DNA of 30,641 nucleotides from a virus, in IMG/VR virus record IMGVR_UViG_3300029922_000230, positions 1 through 30,641 of that record. One strand, written 5' to 3'. Position 1 is the stretch's first letter. Every line of letters starts with the position of its first letter. Positions 6,503 through 14,411 of the stretch are shown one piece after another. Made by a program: the position numbers and the translations under genes. Under the pieces are notes generated by a model. The model ran no database searches. It saw only the letters and a list, made by a program, of their open reading frames with translations, and was not told where the DNA came from.

Positions 6503-9500
6503 CGTTTCGAGCCCAGTATGATTAAGTTGCATTGACCGATGCTTACGGCGGTCGATGCTCCCCACCACCAGACATTGACGTTATGCGTCCCGGCGGCGAG
6601 AATGCCGGGCGAGTAGGTCATAACGAGAGACGTCGTGTCGGAGCCGTTGCTGATCGCCGCCACCCTCGAACTGTCGAGGTCCATTTCAATATACGTGGCC
6701 GCGCCAGTCGAATAGGACTGAATGCCGGAAAACAGGAGCGTAACAAACCCGGCATAATCCAGCGTAAAATTGACACTAGCGAGCGTAAATGGGTTACTAA
6801 CCCCCGCACCAGTGTAGGTTGATGAGTTATAATAACTTGTTGGGATCGTGACGATATTAGCGCCGAGCTGCAATGTCCCGGTGATGACCGCCGACCCAGT
6901 CACAAGCTGGCTGGACGAGATCGTCCCCGTCGTGATGCGTGTGCCGTCGATTATCGTGCCGCCATACAGCACTTGGAGATTAGCGCCCCCACCATATGTC
7001 GCCATAAGAGCGCCCGTCGAAGCCATCGCGGTGGTGTAATCGTTGGTGCTCGTTGATGACAGCGACGACGCGCCTTCGGTCCAATATACATAGCAGTTTT
7101 GAGTCGTATAGGTGACGCTGCCTGCCGATATGGTGATCGCCTGCACGGTTCCCGTATCGTCGGTGTAGAGAATATATCCCGCCGACCATGACAGTACGTT
7201 AGTTGATGCGTTGGCCTGAAAGTCTAGGCCCTGAATAGTTCCAAGACCTCGCGCGCCGATTTTGAGAGAATTGGCGGCGATCGAGTTAGTGTAAATCTTG
7301 CCGCCGTCAATCTTAGTCAGATCGCCGCCCGCGAGCCAGGTTGATAGGGTTGACGTGCCGGAAATTGTGACGAGGCCAGGTAGAATTTTCGTTGTACCGG
7401 TGTTGACGACCGTCGCCGGATTGGCGGCCTGCGTCTGCATTGTGGCGAGTGTGACACCGGTGCCGCTTACGGTGATCGTTCCAGGTAGCGCCGCTGTGGT
7501 CGATATTTGAGAACCCGTGATCGTGCTGGCCGCTATTTGCGAGGCCGTGATCGTGCCAGCGACTAAACGATCTCCTGTGATGCTTCCAGCCGCGATCTGA
7601 GTCGCCGTAAGAGTGCCAGCCGCCATATTCGCCGCGACGATCGTATTCGCGGCAATCTGACCGGCCTGAATTGAGCCAGTCATAATATTAGCGCCATTGA
7701 TACTTGTCTGACCATAGGTTACGATCAGACCGGCGATCGCGCTATACGTCGCCATATTCACGTAGTTGGCGATAGAGTAAACCGTGGTGGCGCTTACTAA
7801 AGATGTTGCGCCCTGTTGCCACGCTATATATATCGGCGTACCAGTATAGGTCACGGAGCCGGCGCCTATCGATACCGTCTGCGGTGTATTAGTATTATCG
7901 GTATATGAAATCGTTCCAGCGGTCCACGATATAACGCTGGTGCTTAAATTGAATGAAAAAGCAAGATTCGTTAATGTTAATCCGCGCATACCGACCGAGA
8001 TCGAGTTCGCCGCGATCGTGTTGGCGGCGATCGTACCGCCGTTTATCTTGGTTAGATCGCTTCCAGACTGCCACGAAGATAGCGTAGTGGCTCCGGTGAG
8101 CTGAATAAGACCAGGGCCGATGAGCGTTGTCTGCGCGTTGATTAGCGCGGCGGGAGCTGCGGTCGAGCCGATTGTTACGCCTGACGAGCCGATCGTGATC
8201 GTAGCGGGCAGCGAAGTCGAGATATTCAGCAAATTGCCGGTGATCGTTCCCGCGGTCAGACGATCAGCCGTGATCGAATTGGCTGCAATGTCGCCTGTCG
8301 CGACAACGCCTGGCGTCACACTCACAGCGGAGCTGTAGGAACCCGCTACGCCGGAAGTGTTCACTTCCCGCACCCAGTAGTAATAGGTTGTGCCGGTGGT
8401 CAGCCCTGCTTGCGTAAACCCCGTTCCGTATGAAGACCCAACGAGCGTCGAAGCGCTTTGAACATTCGTCGTCCCGCGCCAGATTTCGACGTGATCGATG
8501 TCGGTATCGGTCGAGTTAATCCATTGCAGATATGCGCTTTTCAGCGAAGCGGTTACGGTGAAAGAGGAGGTGGCGCCGGGGGCTGTGGTCTTGGCCGGCA
8601 TCGTCAGCGACACGACGGCGCAGAAACTCGATGCGTAACCGAGTTTAGAGACGGCCGACACCTGAACCGAATAGGCTTGCATAGCCACCAGATCAGGCCA
8701 GGAGAACGAATTCGACGCGGTCTGATAGCTGATATAACTGCCACCAAGCGTCTTAATTTGCACATTAAAGTAGGAGAAGTTCGTCGAAGGACTGACATCC
8801 CAAGACGCATTTAGAACCGCCTGAACCGTACCCGTGGGAAGCGTGAGCGTTCCAGCCGACAAAATGAGATCAGTCGGGACGTTCGGCGCGGATGTATCGA
8901 GAATAATACCGATAGCCTCGACCGACTGTACCGGCGAAATATTGAGATTCATGGTTCCGAATTGATCGTAACCCGCCATGCAGATGTAATAAACCGTTGA
9001 CGGAAGCGCCGGTATAGCCAGAAAATTATTCGATCCTTGATAGGTTGGCGTTGTCGTCAGCGGATTAAATGTTGGATTTGTAGAGACCCAAATGAAAGCG
9101 CCGACGTAATCGGGATCAGTCGGGTTCACGTAATTAAGATAGATACTGGACTGACCTGCCGTCAGCGTCGGCATAATAACCGCGGGGGGCGGGTTATCTG
9201 GTGTGATCGAGACCGGTAAGGACTGATTACCCAAAGTATCCTGAACGACGACCGTCACTATGAATGAGCGCTGCGGTCCTCGATTAAAGGCGGAATTATC
9301 CAAAGTGTTTTTGGCAAACGTATAGATATAGTCCGACGTATAGACAGTCTCGGTGCGAAAGATAGCGCCCGTGGCGACGTCTGAGATCGTAACTATATTA
9401 CAGCGATAAAAGGGGCTCTGAGAGCCAGTGCCGGCGCCCGCGGCTACAGGCTCTTGCCCCGCGTCGTAGTTCGCCCCGAGAAAGTTGTTCTGCCAGGTGA

Positions 9501-11790
9501 CATGGCAATCCGGCCCGCCGAAGTTCGTATTCTCACCGCCATTGAAGACTTCAAGTAAGGTGACAGTCGGCGGTTCCGCTCCCGCCCATCCCACGACATT
9601 GAACGTTATGGAAATATTGGTCGACACCTGACCAGCATAGCCCACGCTCTGAATATTGAAGGTCCACAGACCGAGAACGCAGTTGTTGATAGTGAAATTC
9701 GTCGCTGTGGCGTTGCCGAAAGTAATTTGACCGCCGCCGGCAGGGCTAAAGCCCGTGATGAGATAACTCGACGCCAAGAAGTCGTCTGATGGCGTCCACG
9801 ACAACACGACGTTATTGACTGCGACGCCATTCTGAAGAATTAGGGTTTCTGTCGCGCTGAAGTTACTAGGCGGATCGATCGTTGTCTTGACCTGATGATA
9901 CTGAATAGGCGCGAGCGGCTGCATATCCTCGACGCGCGCGTACTTGGTCGGATCATAAAATAGAGCCGTCACTTTGAAAAGATGCTTATCAGTCTCTACG
10001 ACCGATAGCACGCGCCACATCATCGGCGATACTTCGGTTCCGGTGAGAACCCAAAGCGTGTTCGGAGCGGCGGGGATCGCGAAGTCCGCCGTCAGAGTAA
10101 CGTTGGCGCCGCTGAAGCTGGACACCGCGGCGGTTCCGATCGTACCGTCCGGCAGTTCGGCCATCATCGTATAGGTTTCGCCCACGGTCGGCGTGAACAC
10201 CGCGTCGAGCTTATAGACGCCAGAACTGACTTCGCTCACGATGCGGCCGCCGATCCGAACCTGGGCCTTATTAGGATCGGCTACCGAGATGATCTGACCA
10301 GGCACAACGCCGACGTGATCCCAGGAAGCCACGTATTCGATGGTCTCGGTGGAATATTGCTCGGTATCGAGGATCCACTTCCCCATGCGATTCGCTTGAC
10401 CGCGACTCGTGCAGCCTACCGCGGTGAGATTAGTCTCGCGCCAGCCGAACTGATTCATCTGCGCGCCGTTGACTACGACCTCGAGCGCCGGCGACCAGAA
10501 GGCTAGCGGATCATTCCACTTGACCATCGCGACGCTGTGTCGGGTCTTGAGCGCGGTCCCGCTGTAGCTGAAATGACCACCGACGACGTCGGCCGGCGCC
10601 ACGAGCTTCAGCGGGTCGGCGGGGATATCGGCGGTTGTGAAGACTTGGCCGGTCGCCCAATAGATCATGCCACGGAAGCAGGAGGTAACGCTCATGAGCG
10701 CTTTCCATGCGTCTTGACGATTATTCAGAACGCCATTGAATGCGTATCGCGGCTCCGTGCCTCCGAAGCCATCCATGACCATCTGATCGCAGTATTGACC
10801 GATCGTGTAGAGCGACCACTTGTCGATTTTGGTTACGTCGATATAGGCGCCAATTCCATAACGATTGTTCGTCAGAAGGTCGTAGAGAACCCACGCGGGG
10901 TTTGACGAGTAGAGATTCTGAAAAGTGCCATCCCAGATACCCGTATAGATGCGTGTCGTCGGATTGTAGTTTGACGGCACCTGGATGATGAGGCCATTAA
11001 TGTGAAATGATCGGCCGGGGATCGAAGTTGCGCTAAAGAGTTCCGCGGCAACGGTTAGACCGACCACAGCCGAGTTCGGGTAGATGAAATTCCCCGCGAC
11101 GACGCTCGTATAGGAGTCGAACCAGGTCTGATTTTGAAGATTGATCGTGTAGGAGTCGGGTGTCAGCCGAACAACCTTAATGTTCCATGGCGAGCCGCCT
11201 GGCGGTAGATTAAAGACGCTCTGCTGTTGATAGACCGAGGTGCACATCTGGTTTAGCAGATCGACCTCATCCACCATCGCCCAAGCGCCGCCACTGGGCT
11301 GACACCAGACCTGCCATGAGACATTCGTCGGCCCCGTGTTACCGTTGTTATCGGTCGAGGAGAGCGCGGGGACGCTGACGATAACGCGCGCGGACGTCGC
11401 CTCGACATCGTCGATGGTTACGACAGTCGGCGGCACATTGAATTGGCATTGAACGTTAACGGCGGTCTGATTTTCAGCGGTCGCATTACCGACAAGTCCA
11501 GCTTGATCAGGGAGACCGTTACGAGCAGACCACTGAACGCCTCTAAAGTTGACGGTCTGATCGGCATTAACGACCGGCGTCTGATTGAAATAGATTGACT
11601 CACCGCCGTTTACGAGACCCTCGATCGGACCCTCGCAGATTAGCTCGACGAGGCGCGCGAACGCAGCCGATCGAAGCGTATTATTGCTTTGAACGCCCTG
11701 CTCGCCGCCCTTACCAGAGCCGCCGTTTGAAGTGGGCGCGGCAAAAGGATTGCCACCACCCGAACCGCGAATATCTACAATGGCGTTCAT
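6499..11790 (-). CDS. J: Central tail fibre / host specificity protein (lambda gpJ-like)
   Basis: 1,763 residues, larger than lambda J (1,132). The N-terminal 600 residues carry the J-type signature: a Gly-rich start, LRSAAFARLVELICEGPIEG, NNRYGIGAYID and the hub-like domain. Fibronectin-III-like modules follow at about 640-720, 970-1060 and 1070-1165. From about 1165 the protein changes to stacked short beta repeats such as AAGSITGDRLVAGTITASQI, which look like a beta-helical shaft, and contains a large duplication (about 1192-1380 and 1433-1628). The last 100 residues form a separate beta-rich tip with WWWG. The protein should form the trimeric hub and central fibre that contacts the receptor. 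Its ATG shares one base with the I-like stop, and it follows M, L, K and I in the lambda order. Confidence 0.92.
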   Translation of the reverse strand: MNAIVDIRGSGGGNPFAAPTSNGGSGKGGEQGVQSNNTLRSAAFARLVELICEGPIEGLVNGGESIYFNQTPVVNADQTVNFRGVQWSARNGLPDQAGLVGNATAENQTAVNVQCQFNVPPTVVTIDDVEATSARVIVSVPALSSTDNNGNTGPTNVSWQVWCQPSGGAWAMVDEVDLLNQMCTSVYQQQSVFNLPPGGSPWNIKVVRLTPDSYTINLQNQTWFDSYTSVVAGNFIYPNSAVVGLTVAAELFSATSIPGRSFHINGLIIQVPSNYNPTTRIYTGIWDGTFQNLYSSNPAWVLYDLLTNNRYGIGAYIDVTKIDKWSLYTIGQYCDQMVMDGFGGTEPRYAFNGVLNNRQDAWKALMSVTSCFRGMIYWATGQVFTTADIPADPLKLVAPADVVGGHFSYSGTALKTRHSVAMVKWNDPLAFWSPALEVVVNGAQMNQFGWRETNLTAVGCTSRGQANRMGKWILDTEQYSTETIEYVASWDHVGVVPGQIISVADPNKAQVRIGGRIVSEVSSGVYKLDAVFTPTVGETYTMMAELPDGTIGTAAVSSFSGANVTLTADFAIPAAPNTLWVLTGTEVSPMMWRVLSVVETDKHLFKVTALFYDPTKYARVEDMQPLAPIQYHQVKTTIDPPSNFSATETLILQNGVAVNNVVLSWTPSDDFLASSYLITGFSPAGGGQITFGNATATNFTINNCVLGLWTFNIQSVGYAGQVSTNISITFNVVGWAGAEPPTVTLLEVFNGGENTNFGGPDCHVTWQNNFLGANYDAGQEPVAAGAGTGSQSPFYRCNIVTISDVATGAIFRTETVYTSDYIYTFAKNTLDNSAFNRGPQRSFIVTVVVQDTLGNQSLPVSITPDNPPPAVIMPTLTAGQSSIYLNYVNPTDPDYVGAFIWVSTNPTFNPLTTTPTYQGSNNFLAIPALPSTVYYICMAGYDQFGTMNLNISPVQSVEAIGIILDTSAPNVPTDLILSAGTLTLPTGTVQAVLNASWDVSPSTNFSYFNVQIKTLGGSYISYQTASNSFSWPDLVAMQAYSVQVSAVSKLGYASSFCAVVSLTMPAKTTAPGATSSFTVTASLKSAYLQWINSTDTDIDHVEIWRGTTNVQSASTLVGSSYGTGFTQAGLTTGTTYYYWVREVNTSGVAGSYSSAVSVTPGVVATGDIAANSITADRLTAGTITGNLLNISTSLPATITIGSSGVTIGSTAAPAALINAQTTLIGPGLIQLTGATTLSSWQSGSDLTKINGGTIAANTIAANSISVGMRGLTLTNLAFSFNLSTSVISWTAGTISYTDNTNTPQTVSIGAGSVTYTGTPIYIAWQQGATSLVSATTVYSIANYVNMATYSAIAGLIVTYGQTSINGANIMTGSIQAGQIAANTIVAANMAAGTLTATQIAAGSITGDRLVAGTITASQIAASTITGSQISTTAALPGTITVSGTGVTLATMQTQAANPATVVNTGTTKILPGLVTISGTSTLSTWLAGGDLTKIDGGKIYTNSIAANSLKIGARGLGTIQGLDFQANASTNVLSWSAGYILYTDDTGTVQAITISAGSVTYTTQNCYVYWTEGASSLSSTSTNDYTTAMASTGALMATYGGGANLQVLYGGTIIDGTRITTGTISSSQLVTGSAVITGTLQLGANIVTIPTSYYNSSTYTGAGVSNPFTLASVNFTLDYAGFVTLLFSGIQSYSTGAATYIEMDLDSSRVAAISNGSDTTSLVMTYSPGILAAGTHNVNVWWWGASTAVSIGQCNLIILGSKR
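6900..8215 (-). repeat. Two diverged ~190-residue repeats in the J-like C-terminus
   Basis: The coding segments about 8215-7650 and 7490-6905 encode two homologous blocks. Both run LP[AG]TIT..G.GVT, then a P-G-L-[IV] turn, TTLSSWQSGSDLTKI versus STLSTWLAGGDLTKI, [VI]G[MA]RGL, a ~50-residue domain with SW[TS]AG and YTD[DN], and a closing TG[ST]I segment. They are separated by short AG[ST]IT repeats. This is an internal duplication of a fibre module. Confidence 0.75.
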
Positions 11791-12512
11791 CAGGTGTAAC
11801 CAGAAGGTTGAGTATAGGAGGTGGGGCCGCCAGAAACGACGCCTTGCCCGGTCTCGGGATCGAAAGTGTCAATGGAGGTGTTGCCGTTGGTCGGATCCCA
11901 ATTGACCGGGATTTGTTCAATATCGAGTGAGCCCGAGACCAGCTGCGAACCGACGATAACCTCGCCATAGACCAGCGGTACGGGGTTTCCCTGAGCATAG
12001 GAGTTGCCGGGGCCGCTCAGCGTGAAGCTGGCTTGATTGTAGGGATCTTGCTGTTTGGGCGAGAGCAAGGTCGCGACGCCGGCGACCGCGAGCGCTACAC
12101 CCACCATGGCGACATTGCCGTAGGTAAGCCCGCTTAGAATGCCGGTGGACATAAGGCCGGCGCCCAGCGTCCCGCCCGACATAAATAAAGCCGTGCCAAC
12201 AAGCGCGACACCGAGGATAACCTTAAGCGTGCCGCCCGCGTTCTGACTCTTCGAGCCGGTGATGTGCGGGATGATATGAAGATCAGCCTTGCCGAGTCGA
12301 AACTCATTCACCTGATCGAGCTCGAGGCGCATACTGTCGTCTTCGATATCGCCGCGAACAATCTCGAATGAACCCTCTTGAGCAGAGACGAGGAAGGTCG
12401 GGAAATTGCAATGAAGCGCGCGAATAGCGTCGCCAGCCGTTTCTACGTCGAAGCGAAAGACAGGGCCGAACTCATCGGCGAGACGGCCGTGAAGCCAGAC
12501 ATTCCTAAGCAT
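11790..12512 (-). CDS. I: Tail assembly protein, lambda gpI-like
   Basis: 240 residues. The N-terminal 75 residues match the gpI pattern: an opening LRNVWLHGRLADEFG, then DAIRALHCNFPTF, and an IIPHITGSK end to the small domain. A Gly/Ala-rich hydrophobic region (about 95-150) follows, as in lambda gpI, and then a C-terminal domain with VPLVYGEVIVGS found in this family. In lambda, gpI acts with K in assembly of the tail-tip initiator. The gene overlaps K by 8 bases and J by 1, keeping the conserved K-I-J order. Confidence 0.88.
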   Translation of the reverse strand: MLRNVWLHGRLADEFGPVFRFDVETAGDAIRALHCNFPTFLVSAQEGSFEIVRGDIEDDSMRLELDQVNEFRLGKADLHIIPHITGSKSQNAGGTLKVILGVALVGTALFMSGGTLGAGLMSTGILSGLTYGNVAMVGVALAVAGVATLLSPKQQDPYNQASFTLSGPGNSYAQGNPVPLVYGEVIVGSQLVSGSLDIEQIPVNWDPTNGNTSIDTFDPETGQGVVSGGPTSYTQPSGYT

Positions 12513-13272
12513 TGTTACCCTCGTATCGAACCCAGATATCAGCGGCGCGAGCCCAGATGCCAGCGGGCTCCCGACGAGAGAGCCGCGTGGGAAGGTGGTG
12601 AACGAGAAGCCCGCCAGTGAGAAGCAGCCCCGCGTGGTTAAGGCGCTCGCTGTGAATCTTCATGAGGAATCCATCACCGGGGCGAGCCTCTTCGCGCTGA
12701 ATTCTCACGAAGCCTTCCTTCATGAAGTTCTCGGCGTAGAGGTCTTGATCGGGCTTCTTGTGACTACCCCACCAACCATCCTTGCGGGGGTATTCGTGAA
12801 TGACGATAGGATCGAACGGCCATTCGACGTCTTGCTTGGCTAGTTCAACCTTGCCGAGCTTGAAGACGTCGCGCGCGAGGCTGTAGCAGTCGCGTATCCC
12901 GTGCATAAAGGTGCGCCCCAGGATCGCCGGAACAGGGGTGTCAGCGCCCCAGATTTCCGGGGGTGACACAAGCGCCCCGTCAGTCGCGACAAGCACCCAG
13001 GGAAGCGCTGTGTCGATCTGGCCCTGCATATCGAGCTGCGAAGGGAAGTAGGGGCCGTTGGGATGCGAGTGAACGACAGCTTCGATCTTTTTCCCTGCGA
13101 TAATCAGGCTTGACTGCACCGCTCCGGAGATCGAAAAATCTTCCTCTGGTTTTGAGGCGTAGTTGAAGCAAGGCATGTAATCGCCATCAACGATCAGCCC
13201 GCAAGATTCTTTCGGAAATTCACGTATCGCGTGCGCGTTCAGATCCTTGATGTTCTGGGGCGTCAGGATCAT
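12505..13272 (-). CDS. K: Tail-tip peptidase, JAMM plus NlpC/P60 (lambda gpK-like)
   Basis: 255 residues with two enzymatic domains. The N-terminal JAB/MPN metalloprotease motif is complete: E22 (KESCG), HSHP at 68-71 and S78-x-x-D81. The C-terminal NlpC/P60 cysteine-peptidase domain shows C129 in RDCYSLARD, H213 in LNHAGLLL and a further His pair at 225-226. Lambda gpK has the same two-domain plan; NlpC/P60 domains cut peptidoglycan stem peptides, which would help local wall opening during DNA entry or tail maturation. It overlaps L by four bases (ATGA) and I by eight. All key residues of both domains are present, so it is probably active. Confidence 0.93.
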   Translation of the reverse strand: MILTPQNIKDLNAHAIREFPKESCGLIVDGDYMPCFNYASKPEEDFSISGAVQSSLIIAGKKIEAVVHSHPNGPYFPSQLDMQGQIDTALPWVLVATDGALVSPPEIWGADTPVPAILGRTFMHGIRDCYSLARDVFKLGKVELAKQDVEWPFDPIVIHEYPRKDGWWGSHKKPDQDLYAENFMKEGFVRIQREEARPGDGFLMKIHSERLNHAGLLLTGGLLVHHLPTRLSRREPAGIWARAADIWVRYEGNNA

Positions 13273-13982
13273 TGGAATCTCGCGACGCCGGGGAAGCCAG
13301 CGAAAGGGAGCGCAGCCGTCGAGCCAAAGCGAATCTTGCAGGAATTGACGCTTCGCCCGCAGTCATCTTTCGTATTGTCGGTCGTGACGTTGTCGTAGAC
13401 GTCATAGGTTGACCCGACGTAGGGGCATTGCGCGAGCGAGTAATCAAAGCTCGCGGAGAGCGGGTTCCAAACCCGATAGCGCCAGGTGCAAGTGTCACGA
13501 ATGACCATGCGCGCGGGTATCTGAGCGCCCTGATTATCGATTGAGGCCGAGAGCTCCCATTCGATGTATATCGGGTTCTCATTGGTCTTGCGCTCGACCC
13601 GAAACATATCGGGACCATAGTAGGCAGTAGGATCGGCCTCGGGCGCCCCGTCGAGAAACTGAGAAAAGGTGCGTATGCGCTGAATGTCGCAGCCGACCAG
13701 ATCGCCATAGGTGTTAACCATCGCCTGAAAGATGCCGTTGGTGTTGGCGAGCTTGATCTTGGGCGTGGGCAGACCGCCGCCGGCTACGATTTCGAAGCCT
13801 TTGAACTCGACATCAACTGGCGTGTAATAGATGCCATTGAAGGTCACGCCAGATGCCGCGCCGGCTATGGTGTTCTGTGAGAAATAGGCGATAGGGCCAC
13901 CGAGCGGGCTCGTATCCAATTTGAACAAGGAGACAAGAGCGCCTGGCGCCGAGCTTCTCTGTGCTGCGATAAGATTGGTCAT
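13269..13982 (-). CDS. L: Minor tail protein, lambda gpL-like, with Fe-S cysteine set
   Basis: 237 residues. The N-terminal beta-rich part (SLFKLDTSPLGGP, then GVTFNGIYYTPVDVEFKGFE) and the C-terminal DDCGRSVNSCKIRFG are characteristic of lambda gpL. Four cysteines, C165, C186, C208 and C215, occupy the C-terminal domain; in lambda gpL an equivalent set binds a [4Fe-4S] cluster. A fifth cysteine, C98, lies in the N-terminal half. The protein joins the tail tip beneath the tube. The start has AAGGA five bases upstream, and the stop overlaps the K start as ATGA. Confidence 0.92.
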   Translation of the reverse strand: MTNLIAAQRSSAPGALVSLFKLDTSPLGGPIAYFSQNTIAGAASGVTFNGIYYTPVDVEFKGFEIVAGGGLPTPKIKLANTNGIFQAMVNTYGDLVGCDIQRIRTFSQFLDGAPEADPTAYYGPDMFRVERKTNENPIYIEWELSASIDNQGAQIPARMVIRDTCTWRYRVWNPLSASFDYSLAQCPYVGSTYDVYDNVTTDNTKDDCGRSVNSCKIRFGSTAALPFAGFPGVARFQ

Positions 13983-14010
13983 GACGTCCTTCTGGCCGAA
14001 CCTCGATCAT

Positions 14011-14026
14011 AAGTCAATAATGACGT
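14011..14026. promoter_or_regulatory. Intergenic palindrome copy
   Basis: AAGTCA-ATAA-TGACGT, one mismatch from perfect, in the 52-base gap between the M-like and L-like genes. It begins 28 bases upstream of the L-like ATG. Confidence 0.6.
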
Positions 14027-14034
14027 GTCGTCCA

Positions 14035-14391
14035 TCAGTTTCCTATGCTGAAATCCTGAACCAGGGTCGCCGTCATCGATCGAATACCGCCGCTACCTCG
14101 CTTCACCGTCCAAACCTTGCAGATCCATTGCTTCGCGGTCGTCTCATCGGAGATCGTATAGAGAAATGGGATGTAACCGCCTTGACCGACGAAGAAGGCG
14201 TCGATCGCGTTAGCCTGGGTCGGCAGCAGCGTCTCCCAGCTCAGATTCACGGTATCCCGAATCCAGTTGATACCGTCGGCCGAGGCTTGCGTGTAGCCGT
14301 CGCCGAACTCCGTCTCTAGGAGCTTCGGCTTGGGCTTGCGATCGGTTCCCGGCGAGGGCGCGGGAACCGGGCTGAAGGTGTTCATCGTCAT
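14035..14391 (-). CDS. M: Minor tail protein, lambda gpM-like
   Basis: 118 residues. The sequence FSPVPAPSPGTDRKPKPKLLETEFGDGYTQ, read as separate motifs (PSPG, KPK, FGDGYTQ) and followed by DGIN and a W-x-x-L-x-x-x-QA segment, is the typical gpM pattern. In lambda gpM completes the tail-tip complex before the tape measure. AGGA lies 7 bases before the ATG. It sits between tape measure and L as in lambda. Confidence 0.9.
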   Translation of the reverse strand: MTMNTFSPVPAPSPGTDRKPKPKLLETEFGDGYTQASADGINWIRDTVNLSWETLLPTQANAIDAFFVGQGGYIPFLYTISDETTAKQWICKVWTVKRGSGGIRSMTATLVQDFSIGN

Positions 14392-14411
14392 GTCAGATTC
14401 CTAATTCACAG

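Noticed and set aside
6503-6568. Upstream start for the small tail-tip protein
   Set aside because: It would overlap the conserved end of the J-like gene; the ATG at 6502 gives the ATGA overlap used throughout this operon.
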